64,000 nt of DNA from Ignavibacteria bacterium. Lineage in GTDB: Bacteria > Bacteroidota > Ignavibacteria > Tepidaquicellales > Tepidaquicellaceae. This document shows, piece after piece, positions 1 to 9,817 of the stretch. Both the position numbers and the translations under genes were made by a program. The notes under the pieces were generated by a model that searched no databases, was not told the DNA's origin, and saw only the letters and a program-made list of their open reading frames with translations. The stretch spans positions 868,001 to 932,000 of the forward strand of contig JADJYU010000001.1 of assembly GCA_016719565.1 (NCBI GenBank). Reading direction: 5' to 3'. The number at the start of each line of letters is the position of its first letter. Positions within the stretch are counted from its first letter, which is position 1.

Positions 1-69
1 TACATTAACTACCCCGAATATAACTGCAATAGCAATTATAATTATAATTGGAATATATGATTCTAACAT
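1..69 (-). CDS. nuoA: NADH-quinone oxidoreductase subunit A, N-terminal fragment (partial)
   Basis: Reading leftward from the ATG at 69-67 gives 23 uninterrupted codons up to the window edge: Met-Leu-Glu-Ser-Tyr, then an Ile-rich hydrophobic run ending IAIAVIFGVVNV. This matches the first membrane helix of the small NuoA subunit, where a short N-terminus with Y(I/L)PI is followed by a hydrophobic segment and a G-V-V/M pattern. NuoA is a membrane-arm subunit of respiratory complex I. The rest of the gene, and presumably a nuo operon, would lie left of the window. Only 23 residues are visible, so another small membrane protein remains possible. Confidence 0.5.
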   Translation of the reverse strand, partial: MLESYIPIIIIIAIAVIFGVVNV

Positions 70-240
70 GCGTCAATATAAATTTTTTTTATTTTAATAT
101 TAAGGAAAAAATAAGAATAATTCCTTACTAGTAATTTTATTTAATGAAAGGCGCAACATTGATAAATAATTCCTGTACTCAGAAAGAAATTATCATTGAA
201 TAAGAATTACAATAAAGTTAAGTTATGCGTTCAGAATTTT

Positions 241-314
241 GCCGGGATAGCTCAGCTGGTTAGAGCGTCGGAATCATAATCCGTAGGTCGGGGGTTCAAG
301 TCCCTCTCCCGGTA
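241..314 (+). tRNA. tRNA with CAT anticodon (tRNA-Met, elongator type, or Ile2)
   Basis: A full cloverleaf can be folded by hand. Acceptor stem 241-247 pairs with 307-313 (one G-U), D stem 250-253/263-266, anticodon stem 268-272/280-284 (one T-T mismatch at the base), T stem 290-294/302-306 with a TTCAAGT loop. The seven-base anticodon loop at 273-279 places CAT at 275-277. The anticodon stem lacks the three consecutive G-C pairs of initiator tRNA, so this is elongator Met or the lysidine-modified Ile2 tRNA. The CCA end is not encoded. Confidence 0.93.
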
Positions 315-515
315 CAAAATGAATTAATGCGAAATAAATTTATCAGGAATTTTTTAATAAATTCCGGTCTATGAAATAACACTTCGATTCTAATAATATC
401 TACTCTTTAATTTTCATATCCTTCAATAATCCGGAATCATCTGGTATCAAATATTTCAATTGATTAATTTTTATATTAAAGCTATTTTCATAGTTCACTT
501 TTAAAAATTTTATAA

Positions 516-1169
516 ATGGCAGAAATAACATTACAAGCCCAGAAAAGAGATACATATAAAGAATTAACCCTTAATCAGCTAAGAGAAAAGGGGATCATTC
601 CTGGTGTGTATTATGGGCACGGGGTAGATAATATTAGTTTGGCAGTAACGGAAATTAATCTGCGGCCTATAATCTATACTACAGAATCAAGGATCATTAA
701 TCTGAAATTTGAGGATAACAGCAGTTTTAACTGCATTCTGAAAGACGTTCAGTTTCATCCGGTTTCAGACAAACCACTTCACTTTGACCTGATTGCAATA
801 AATGAAGGAGAACAGATAACTATAGAAGTTTCAGTGCATATAATTGGAAACGCTCCGGGTATAAAAGATGGCGGTGTATTGCAGCATAGTCTGCATAAAC
901 TGCAGATCGAATGTCTTCCTTCAAATATTCCGACTCATATTGACGTAGACGTTTCAGAATTAAATGTAAACGATTCTATAAAAGTATCAGATCTGAAATT
1001 AGACAATATTACAGTATTGAATGATGAAAATGCTTCCATTGTTGCCATTATTCCGCCGACAGTTGAAAAAGAACCTACAGCTGAAGAAGGAGCTGATGCA
1101 CCAACAGAACCGGAAGTAATTTCCAAATCCAAGAAAGACGAAGATTCCGAAGAAGACGGAAAGAAGTAA
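516..1169 (+). CDS. rplY: 50S ribosomal protein L25, general stress protein Ctc form
   Basis: This 217-residue protein is the long TL5/CTC form of ribosomal protein L25, which binds 5S rRNA in the large subunit. The N-terminal L25 beta-barrel (about residues 4-92) begins with the usual pattern of a short strand, a KRDTYKE segment and L..LR..G.IPGVYYG. The C-terminal TL5/CTC domain (about 95-180) carries the typical H-x-DL...GE...EV.V...G.APG.KDGGVL signature. A charged Glu/Lys/Ser tail (185-217) follows. It sits 35 bp upstream of pth, and rplY-pth is a very common bacterial gene pair, so the two are probably co-transcribed. No Shine-Dalgarno site is visible, as is usual in this window. Confidence 0.95.
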   Translation: MAEITLQAQKRDTYKELTLNQLREKGIIPGVYYGHGVDNISLAVTEINLRPIIYTTESRIINLKFEDNSSFNCILKDVQFHPVSDKPLHFDLIAINEGEQITIEVSVHIIGNAPGIKDGGVLQHSLHKLQIECLPSNIPTHIDVDVSELNVNDSIKVSDLKLDNITVLNDENASIVAIIPPTVEKEPTAEEGADAPTEPEVISKSKKDEDSEEDGKK

Positions 1170-1204
1170 TTTTGGTTTTAAATTATTTCTGATTAATTTT
1201 AATT

Positions 1205-1810
1205 ATGAAATTAATAGTCGGATTAGGAAACCCTGGAGTTAATTATGAATATACCAGGCACAATATTGGTTTTATAATACTGGATCATTTTGCAGAAAAT
1301 AGGAAGGTAAATTTTAAAGCAGGAAGAGGTGACTGGTATGAATCCAGTTTTAAAGTAAACTGTGAAGAAGTATTTCTTCTAAAGCCGTATACATTTATGA
1401 ATAACAGCGGTTCAGCAGTTACTGAATTTTGTGAGTTTCATGAAATAAAACAGAATGATGTCTTAGTGATATATGATGATTTTCAATTACAGTTAGGTAC
1501 AATCAGAGTCAGAAAAAAAGGAAGCGACGGAGGGCATAACGGAATTTCGGATATTATGTACAGGATGAATACGAATGAGATCCCTAGAATGAGAGTCGGT
1601 ATAGGAAATGAAGAAGTTTTAAACAAAGATGAATTTATTGACTTTGTGCTAAGCAACTTCAGTAAAGATGAATTTAAAATTCTGAAAAAGTTAATGCCGG
1701 AATTTGAAAAATGTATCATCAGCTTTATAACAGAAGAAATAAAAGTTACAATGAATAATTTCAACAAATCCTTTCTGATATCAGGAAAGGAAAATTCTGA
1801 AATTAATTAA
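1205..1810 (+). CDS. pth: Peptidyl-tRNA hydrolase
   Basis: Pth recycles peptidyl-tRNA released from stalled ribosomes by cleaving the ester between peptide and tRNA in the cytoplasm. The 201-residue length is normal. Family landmarks are visible: the GLGNPG motif at residues 6-11 with substrate-binding Asn9, catalytic His19 within TRHNIGF, the YTFMNNSG segment with its conserved Asn, the general-base partner Asp in IYDDFQL, and GSDGGHNGISDI, which holds the conserved His/Asn pair. It follows rplY by 35 bp, the usual genomic arrangement. Confidence 0.96.
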   Translation: MKLIVGLGNPGVNYEYTRHNIGFIILDHFAENRKVNFKAGRGDWYESSFKVNCEEVFLLKPYTFMNNSGSAVTEFCEFHEIKQNDVLVIYDDFQLQLGTIRVRKKGSDGGHNGISDIMYRMNTNEIPRMRVGIGNEEVLNKDEFIDFVLSNFSKDEFKILKKLMPEFEKCIISFITEEIKVTMNNFNKSFLISGKENSEIN

Positions 1811-1922
1811 TTTATATATATACGGATCCGCTTATTCTGCAAATGAGTAAACCGGCATTCTGAATCTCCCGGAAAATTCGATAAGATCTTTTAAACATAA
1901 ACAGTAAATCATAATTAAAAAA

Positions 1923-4318
1923 ATGAGGAAATATTTATTAGGTATCTTTCTTGTATTGACAGCACCTGTGCTGGCTTTGGCAAGTGAGGCGGACCTGGTA
2001 ATTCCTGAATTGACTGCTGATCAGAATCAGCTGCTCAGTTACGGAATTGTCATTTGTCTGCTGGGTGTTTTGTGCGGGCTGTATCAGTTTCTTGCGGTAA
2101 AAAAATTACCTGCGCATCAGTCAATGCTTGACGTAGCACAGATAATTTTTGAAACATGTAAAACGTATCTGCTGCAGCAGGGTAAATTCCTGTTCATATT
2201 GTTTTTATTTATCGGCGCTTGTATTGCTTTTTACTTCGGAGGACTTCAGGGTCAGTCTTTCGGAGGGGTTGCACTTATCCTGATGTGGACGGTTATCGGA
2301 ATACTCGGATCATACGGAGTTGCATGGTTTGGTATCAGAATGAATACGCTTGCAAACAGCAGAATGGCTTTTGCATCTCTTGAAAGGAAACCTCTTAAGC
2401 TTCTCACTATCCCCCTTAATGCAGGAATGAGTATCGGAGTATTGCTTATCTGCGTCGAGCTTATAATGATGCTTATAATTTTTCTTTATGTCCCGAGAGA
2501 ATATGCGGGAGCTAGTTTTATAGGGTTTGCAATCGGTGAATCTCTCGGAGCATCGGCTTTAAGAATCGCCGGTGGTATTTTCACAAAGATCGCTGACATC
2601 GGATCTGATCTGATGAAAGTGGTATTCAAAATTAAAGAAGACGATCCGAGAAATCCGGGTGTGATAGCTGACTGTACCGGGGATAATGCCGGAGATTCAG
2701 TCGGACCAACCGCAGACGGATTCGAAACCTACGGTGTAACCGGAGTTGCTCTTATCAGCTTTATTGTACTTGCTATAGCTGATGTTACGCTGCAGGCTGA
2801 TCTGCTTGTTTGGCTTTTTGTAATGAGAATTCTTATGATCATTACTTCTATCGTTTCATTTTACATTAACGGATTTATATCAAAAATAAAATATACTGGA
2901 AAAGACGAACTTGATTTCGAAGCGCCGCTGACTGCACTTGTATGGATCACATCTATAGTATCAATGATCGTTACATTTATTGCTTCATATTATCTGATCG
3001 GAAATCTTCCCGACAATCTATGGATCACATTATCGATTATTATCAGCTTCGGTACATTAGGCGCAGCGCTTATACCGGAGTTTACAAAAATATTTACATC
3101 ACCTAAATCAAAGCATGTTCAGGAAGTTGTGACAGCTTCAAAAGAAGGCGGCGCATCACTTACCATTCTATCAGGACTTGTCGCAGGAAATTTCTCGGCA
3201 TTCTGGCAGGGCATGGTTTTCTTTGGACTTATGTTCGGAGCTTATATTGTTTCAAATTCCATACCCGAACTAATTATGGATTACAGAGCCATCTTCGCTT
3301 TCGGTCTTGTAGCATTCGGTATGTTAGGAATGGGACCTGTTACAATTGCAGTGGATTCTTACGGACCGGTTACGGACAATGCGCAGTCGATCTATGAATT
3401 ATCTTTGATCGAAGAAAATAAAGAACAGAAAGAAATTGAAATTCAAAGAGACTTTGGATTCAAACCTGACTGGGAAAGAGCAAAATTATATCTTGAAGAG
3501 AATGACGGAGCGGGAAATACTTTTAAAGCGACAGCTAAGCCGGTGCTTATCGGAACTGCAGTGGTCGGCGCAACGACAATGATATTTTCTCTGATACTTG
3601 TATTAAAAAATGTTCTCGGTGTTGAGCCGGAAACAATTCTCAATCTTCTGAATCCTTATTCATTATTAGGATTTCTATGCGGAGGCGCGGTGATATACTG
3701 GTTTACAGGCGCATCAATACAGGCGGTTACAACAGGAGCATACAGCGCGGTAGAATATATTAAGAAAAATATTAACCTTGATGAAAACGCTTCACTCAGC
3801 GCATCCACTGAAAAATCAAAAGAGGTGGTCGCTATATGTACAAAATACGCGCAGAAGGGAATGTTCAATATTTTTATAGCTGTCTTTTCCTTTGCCCTGG
3901 CTTTCGCATTCTTATCAGCGCCGTCAGGCGGTAATAATGCTGCCGCTTCATTGTTTGTCAGTTATCTTATATCAATTGCAGTCTTCGGCTTATTTCAGGC
4001 GCTCTTTATGGCAAATGCAGGAAGAGCATGGGATAATGCAAAAAAAGTTGTAGAAGTGGATCTCAGAGAAAAGGTACGCCTCTGCATGACGCGACAGTGA
4101 TCGGTGATACAGTAGGGGATCCATTCAAGGACACATCCTCTGTTGCTCTAAACCCTATAATTAAATTCACTACACTTTTTGGACTTCTTGCAATGGAGAT
4201 CGCAATTACTGAATCATTCAGGGAAACAGCACCTATCATAGGCTGGGTGTTCTTTGCTATTTCACTGTTCTTTGTGTGGAGATCTTTTTACGGAATGAGA
4301 ATTGTAAAAGAAGCATAG
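1923..4318 (+). pseudogene. hppA: Membrane-bound ion-translocating pyrophosphatase, interrupted by a one-base frameshift
   Basis: The gene encodes an integral-membrane pyrophosphatase that couples PPi hydrolysis to H+ or Na+ pumping. The first frame (1923-4100) carries an N-terminal signal-like helix, most of the predicted membrane helices and the active-site segment DDPRNP...GDNAGD near residue 240. It then leaves frame and stops. The second frame (4097-4318) resumes exactly with GDTVGDPFKDT, the third catalytic motif, and the last helices. One G missing at about 4073-4074 (GGT read as GTA) explains everything; adding it gives ...EKGTPLHDATVIGDTVGDP. Motifs differ from the canonical enzyme: CTGDNAGDSVGPTADGFE and KDTSSVALNP replace the usual versions, and GNTFKA has the Lys linked to K+ independence. 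This suggests a divergent clade. The frameshift may be a consensus error. Confidence 0.93.
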
Positions 4319-4340
4319 ATCTTATTTTCATATAAAATTT

Positions 4341-4372
4341 AAAAGGCATTCTTTACAGGATGCCTTTTTTTT
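4341..4372 (+). terminator. Rho-independent terminator after hppA
   Basis: AAAAGGCAT (4341-4349) pairs perfectly with ATGCCTTTT (4360-4368) around a 10-nt loop and is followed by a T run. It lies 22 bp after the hppA stop codon. Confidence 0.85.
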
Positions 4373-4406
4373 ATTTAAAATACATTCATATTCAAAATTT
4401 GCTGTT

Positions 4407-5057
4407 ATGGAAAAGTTAGCTAAATTTTTATCTGAAGAACTTCATACAGATCCGGATTTGTATATGGATAAATTTTATTTGTATCAGGAGAAACTTCTGA
4501 AACGTAATAAATCAGTAAACCTGATTTCAAGAAAATCCGAATCAATAGAAGAGCATATTCTAAGCTCTGTTTTTTTTCTGAAAAAATTTAAGTTGAACAA
4601 TAAGTCAAAGATCGCAGACATAGGCACCGGCGGCGGCTTTCCGGGAATTCCGCTGAAAATTTTATATCCGGAAACTTCAGTAACTTTGATTGATTCAATT
4701 TCTAAAAAAATTAAAATGCTTGATGAGATCCTAAACGAAATAGAATTTAAAGAGCTTAAAGCTGTTTGGGGTAGAGCAGAAGAACTTTCACAAAAGCCCG
4801 GATACAAAAACAAATTTGATTATGTTATTTCAAAAGCAGTCGCTGATCTCAACAAACTTTTTTCATGGGGAAATAAATTTTTAAATAAAAATGGTGTTAT
4901 GATCTGCATTAAGGGCGGGGATATAAATAGTGAAATACAGACCTTGAAAAGTTTAAATGAAAAAATTAATATTGAAGTAATTAATTTTGAATTTGATCCG
5001 GTTTACAATATCGAAGATAAAAAAATAGTAATAATAAAAAGTTTATTCAATAAATGA
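4407..5057 (+). CDS. rsmG: 16S rRNA (guanine-527-N7)-methyltransferase RsmG (GidB)
   Basis: This 216-residue SAM-dependent methyltransferase modifies G527 of 16S rRNA in the decoding region. The hallmark NLIS(R/K) segment is at about residues 37-41 and the SAM-binding motif IADIGTGGGFPGIPL at about 73-87. An LIDS acidic loop at the end of strand 2, a GRAEEL segment and the ISKAVADL motif follow. It begins 35 bp after the hppA terminator and its TGA stop overlaps the ATG of the next gene by 4 bp, so it is probably translationally coupled to the downstream outer-membrane protein. Confidence 0.95.
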   Translation: MEKLAKFLSEELHTDPDLYMDKFYLYQEKLLKRNKSVNLISRKSESIEEHILSSVFFLKKFKLNNKSKIADIGTGGGFPGIPLKILYPETSVTLIDSISKKIKMLDEILNEIEFKELKAVWGRAEELSQKPGYKNKFDYVISKAVADLNKLFSWGNKFLNKNGVMICIKGGDINSEIQTLKSLNEKINIEVINFEFDPVYNIEDKKIVIIKSLFNK

Positions 5058-7460
5058 AATCTTACACAACACTTTTCATATTTCTGATCATTACGTTTCT
5101 TTTCTTCAAGTCTGTATATTCACAGACTTATGAAATAAGCGGATTGATCTCTGATTTTAAGACTAACAAATCTCTGGAATTTGTAACTGTAAAAATCGCT
5201 GATACAGCATTCGGAACTACCGCTGACAGGGAAGGTAAATATTTCATTAAGTTAAAACCCGGAGGATACAAATTAATTTTTTCCTACATCGGTTATTTTA
5301 CTGATACAGCTTACATACTTATTGAAGACAAAGATATTTCGAGAAACATATTTCTGAAACCTTCAGAGATATTGACTGAATCAATTGATGTTTTCGGTGA
5401 AGATCCGGCGTATGAAATTATAAGAAGAGCTATTAAGTATAAAAAAGAATTTAAAAAAAATCTTAACGAATATGAGTACGACGCCTATTCTAAATTTGTC
5501 ATCCGGTCAAATCAAAGCAGCCTGACGGCGGAGAAAAAAGATACTACAGCTGATGGTGAAGAGAAAATGGGGATATACGGTATACTCGAATCAGAGACCA
5601 AAGGATATTATAAAAAACCTGATCTGCAAAAGCAGGTAGTGATAGCAAAGAAGGAAACAGCAAACATTACAAGAGGTTTTGCATTACCGCTGATAATAAA
5701 TTTCTATGATGAGGAAGTTGATTTCAATGAGTTCAAAATTCCGACACCGCTGTCTGATGATGCGTTTGACAGTTATGATTACAGACTGACCGGTACCACT
5801 TCGATTGACTCTACATTAATTTTTAAAATTTCAGTTATCAACCGGTCCGAAAGCAAGCCGCAGCTTAAAGGTACGATATATATTGCCGACAGTATTTTTT
5901 CACTGATGCGCGTTGACTTGGATAACAACGACGCTGCCAGACCTCTCGGCATTAAGAATGTAAACTTCAAACAGAAATTTACGGCGTTTAAAGATGTAAA
6001 AAAACAGCGATGAAAATTTCTGGATGCCGACTGATATACAGATATTTGCGGAAGGTTCATTTCTTGGAATGCTGAAATTTGAAGCGGACGTATTTACGAT
6101 TGTCTCTCATTATGAACTTAATAAAAAGGCGCCTGCGGGAATATTTGATGAATATGTCATTCAGGTTTTACCTGACGCAAAAAAGGATTCTTCTTACTGG
6201 ACGAATAATCAGCTTTTAAAAAACACCAGCGAAGAAAAAAGCGCATATAAAAAAATTGAAATTCAAAATGAAAAGGATTCAAGATCTTTGTCAATTGGAT
6301 TGACATCTTTACTGTACGGAAAGAAATTTTCATCGAACCCGCTTTCTTACTATGCATTCAACAGAGTGGAAGGTAATGCATTATCATTTGACCTAAATTA
6401 CAGAGAACCATTGAACAAAAGAAGCGGGAAGGCGGAAGTCCGTTACGGTTTTGATGATAAAAAAATTAAGTATAATCTGGAATATTCAATGAGATTCTTT
6501 AACGACAGAAGGATGTGGCTGTCCGGTTCCGTGTTCAGAAGCATAACCCCGATGGCGTTTGATGATCTCCTTCCTTTGCAGGAGTTTTATAATACATTCA
6601 AGGCGTTGTTTGACAAACGTGATAATCTCGATTATTATTATTCATCAGGATATAATCTCAGATTAAATTACAGGTTTATTCCGCAATTAAGCGGCCGTCT
6701 GGATTTCAATCAGGCGAAGCAAACGACTGCATATAAAAATACTAATTTCAGTTTCAGGAAAAGTGATGTGGAGTTCAGTGAAAATCCACCTATCAATGAT
6801 GCATTTCTCAGGACAATTGATTTCAGACTGTTTATAAATCCAAACAAATTCCGGGCAATAGACTGGGGTGATGGAGATATCTCAAGATTCCGGATTACAA
6901 ATTTTCCATCGATGCGGATCGGATTTACTTATTCCGGTAAGGACGCATTTAACAGTACTTACGAATATAGGAGAATTTACGGAAGCTTTGGCGGTCAGAA
7001 TTATATAAATTCATTTATGAAAATTCGATACGAGGTAGGCGGCGAAATTATGACCGGACAAGTACCGTATCAGTCACTTGGATATTTGAATTCGAGATCA
7101 GGTACTATAGATACGGATGTAATTTTTCTTGCTACTGCTTATAACGAATTCCGCGGAGACCGTATCTACTATTTGAATTTTCAAAATAATTTTGGAAAGA
7201 TGCTTTGGGGAGGAGTTCCTGTCTTGAAAAATTTTAACCTTATCGGATTTTTCAATGCAGGCAGAAATTTTATCAGTGAAGAAAACTACGAACTAGCGGC
7301 ATTCAAAGGATTCAGAATTTCCGACGGATTATATATGGAAGCAGGTTTCGGGATCAGCAGGATACTTGATATTTTCAGAGTGGACTTTGCATGGAGACTT
7401 AACAATCCCTATAAAGACAATAAAAGATTTGTTATGAACCTTTCGATAGGGACGTTTTAA
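5054..7460 (+). pseudogene. DUF5686/carboxypeptidase-regulatory-like outer-membrane protein, frameshifted
   Basis: Two frames, 5054-6013 and 6024-7460, together form one roughly 800-residue outer-membrane protein. It starts with a signal peptide ending VYSQ, followed by a CarboxypepD_reg-like beta-sandwich (about residues 25-115: EISGLISDF, FVTVKI, DREGKYFIKL, YIGY). The long remainder ends in repeated amphipathic strands typical of the DUF5686 barrel family of Bacteroidetes-group bacteria. The frame is lost in a run of seven A residues at 5998-6004; removing one A restores ...DVKNSDENFWMPTDIQIF and joins the halves. Function is unknown; family members are often described as TonB-receptor-like surface proteins without a plug. 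It overlaps rsmG by 4 bp. The indel may be a sequencing error. Confidence 0.85.
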
Positions 7461-7576
7461 TAATTGAGCAGTATCAACAAAGTAAAAATGGAATTACCCG
7501 TTCATTGAAAAAACATTCAATTCAAACTATCCTTTCTTACATTTCAAATAAACATTAAAGTTAATATTTTCACGCA

Positions 7577-9046
7577 TTGCTGAAAGATATTAAAAATACT
7601 ATAAGTCAGTCCGCGGTTTACGGGCTGAGCAGAGTAGCTACCAAGCTGATCTCTTTCATACTTATTCCGCTTTACACGGCGAAATTTTCCTCAGACGCAA
7701 TTGCCAATCTTAATTTACTCGAATCTTTCTGGCAGTATCTTTTTACGATCTGCATGTTCGCATTTGAGACAGCGATCATAAATTTCTGCGCTTCGGAAAA
7801 GAATCTTAAAAAAAGAAACAGTATACTTTTTAATTTCTTCTTTCTGACGCTGATCAATTCAGCTGTATTCTACGCGATCAGTCTTTCATTTTCCGGTAGC
7901 ATCTCTGAGATGATTTTAAACGAAAGTCAAAGTTCAGTTATTTCTTACTGTTTCCTGATTTCTATATTTGAATCGCTTCTGATAATGCCGATGACGATTG
8001 CAAGACTGAACAACAAACCAATTTTGTACACCATTATAACAGTATCAAACCTTCTTATCAATCTCGGTCTACAACTGTATTTTATACTCGGACTAAATGA
8101 AGGATTTGAAAGCGTGTTTTTTTCAAAATGGGTCGCCCCAGCAATTGTATTTATTATGTTCATTCCGTATCTGATAAAAAATCTCAGCATAGATATAGAT
8201 TATTCCGAAATAAAAAAAATACTTTCATTTTCATTTCCACTGATGCTTGCAATGCTGCTGTCAATAATGCTGAATTCTGTTGACAGATTTCTCCTGAATG
8301 ACTTTGTAAGCAAACAGCAGGTTGCAGTTTATACGACTGGTTACAGTATCGGGAGTTTTACGAATGCGTTTATCGTAGCTCCTTTTACGCTTGCGATAAA
8401 TGTAATATTCTGGAACAAGATCAATGATGCTAACTTCAGAAGATTCATGACAAAATCTTCGACATATCTTTTTTTCGGAATGATACTCACCTCACTCGTG
8501 ATCACATATTTCATAGATTATGCCGTAAAGATTTTTGTAAGAAACCCGGAGCTATGGTCCTGTGTGGAAGTAATTCCCGTAATACTTTTTTCAAACTGCT
8601 TCGTTGCGTTGTTTGTATTCTCCTCACTTGATTTTTATTATAAGAAGAATACAAAATCAATTTTACTTATAATGGCAGTCTGTCTTTCTTTCAATCTGAT
8701 TATGAATTTCATTTTCATAAAATATTTCGGCATCTATGCTTCTGCGGTCATTACTCTGTTTTCTTATATTCTTATGACAATACTCGGCGGAGCATTAACA
8801 AAAAGTTTTTCATTTACAAAATTTGAAACGGGAAAGTTAGCGCTTCTTTCAGTTATGTTCACAGTATTTGCGGCTTACTCTTATTTTATCAGTATTCAAA
8901 ACATATACTTAGATATATCTATTAAACTTGTCTTAATATTATTATTTTTGACACTATTATATATTTTCAAATTCCCTGAACCGATAGAAATAGAAAGTAT
9001 AAAAGGATTTTTCAATAAGTATTTTATAAGAAAGTTTAAACGGTAA
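7577..9046 (+). CDS. Polysaccharide flippase (Wzx/MATE-like membrane protein)
   Basis: A 489-residue protein with 12-14 predicted hydrophobic helices and the N-terminal pattern of polysaccharide biosynthesis flippases: SQSAVYGLSRVATKLISF...L.PLYTAKFS. Such proteins move lipid-linked oligosaccharide units across the inner membrane. The start is a TTG codon at 7577; no in-frame ATG precedes it. It is followed at 3 bp by a methyltransferase, then by a TylF-type methyltransferase and a glycosyltransferase, all on the same strand, so it heads a likely surface-glycan operon. The exact substrate cannot be inferred. Confidence 0.85.
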   Translation: MLKDIKNTISQSAVYGLSRVATKLISFILIPLYTAKFSSDAIANLNLLESFWQYLFTICMFAFETAIINFCASEKNLKKRNSILFNFFFLTLINSAVFYAISLSFSGSISEMILNESQSSVISYCFLISIFESLLIMPMTIARLNNKPILYTIITVSNLLINLGLQLYFILGLNEGFESVFFSKWVAPAIVFIMFIPYLIKNLSIDIDYSEIKKILSFSFPLMLAMLLSIMLNSVDRFLLNDFVSKQQVAVYTTGYSIGSFTNAFIVAPFTLAINVIFWNKINDANFRRFMTKSSTYLFFGMILTSLVITYFIDYAVKIFVRNPELWSCVEVIPVILFSNCFVALFVFSSLDFYYKKNTKSILLIMAVCLSFNLIMNFIFIKYFGIYASAVITLFSYILMTILGGALTKSFSFTKFETGKLALLSVMFTVFAAYSYFISIQNIYLDISIKLVLILLFLTLLYIFKFPEPIEIESIKGFFNKYFIRKFKR

Positions 9047-9049
9047 ATA

Positions 9050-9802
9050 TTGTCTGACACTTCACAAAAAATTTCACAAGAAATTTCAAAAGAGGATTTA
9101 AAAAGGGAATCGGCAAAATTTACCGATCTTCCTTTCTGGAATACATATTATTATTCTTCGGGATTACTTAAGAAAAGGATGGAAGAAATCATTCCTGCGC
9201 ATCTTGAAAAAGGAAGGAAGTATAAAGTTCTGGATTACGGCTGCGGCGTGCGTCCGTATGAATATATCTTTGAAAATTTTACAGATTCATATACGGGAAT
9301 TGATGTAGGCGAAAATCCTCACGCGGATGTAAAGATCGAGCCGGATGAAAAACTACCGTTTGGTAACGGAGAATTTGATATAGTCTTATCATCACAGGTG
9401 CTGGAGCATGTCGAGAATACATCATTATATCTTAGTGAATGCAACAGGGTTTTGAAACAGGGCGGACTTCTGTTTCTTTCAACGCATGGTACATGGCAGT
9501 TTCACTCTGCGCCGATCGACGTGCAGAGATGGACTTCATACGGACTTAAGAAACTGATAGAGGATCACGGGTTTACTTTGAAGGGATTCACTCCTGCTCT
9601 CGGACAGCTGGCGCTGACTTCTCAGCTTCGTCTGACGTTTTATCATTCGTTTGTCTCTGAAGTCGCAAAACCGTTAAAGTTGATTTATTTCCCGCTCTCC
9701 GCTCTCTACCAGTTGAAAATGTTTCTTGAAGACGCCGTCACTCCGCAGAGAGTAAAAGACAGAGACTCGGCTTATTATCTTGTTACAGCGGTTAAAAAAT
9801 AA
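9050..9802 (+). CDS. Class I SAM-dependent methyltransferase
   Basis: A 250-residue methyltransferase of the Methyltransf_11 type. Motif I VLDYGCGVRPYE lies at about residues 59-70, the acidic strand-2 loop is GIDVGENP, and the post-motif segment is FDIVLSSQVLEHV, typical for small-molecule or sugar methyltransferases. RVLKQGGLLFLSTHG forms the last core strand. It starts with TTG three bases after the flippase stop, so the two are probably co-translated. In this context it is likely to methylate a glycan or lipid intermediate, but that is inferred from position only. Confidence 0.85.
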   Translation: MSDTSQKISQEISKEDLKRESAKFTDLPFWNTYYYSSGLLKKRMEEIIPAHLEKGRKYKVLDYGCGVRPYEYIFENFTDSYTGIDVGENPHADVKIEPDEKLPFGNGEFDIVLSSQVLEHVENTSLYLSECNRVLKQGGLLFLSTHGTWQFHSAPIDVQRWTSYGLKKLIEDHGFTLKGFTPALGQLALTSQLRLTFYHSFVSEVAKPLKLIYFPLSALYQLKMFLEDAVTPQRVKDRDSAYYLVTAVKK

Positions 9803-9817
9803 TTTATTTAAAATTTA

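Noticed and set aside
4060..4110. Programmed frameshift in hppA
   Set aside because: No slippery heptamer followed by a pseudoknot, and the family has no known recoding; a one-base error or mutation explains it.
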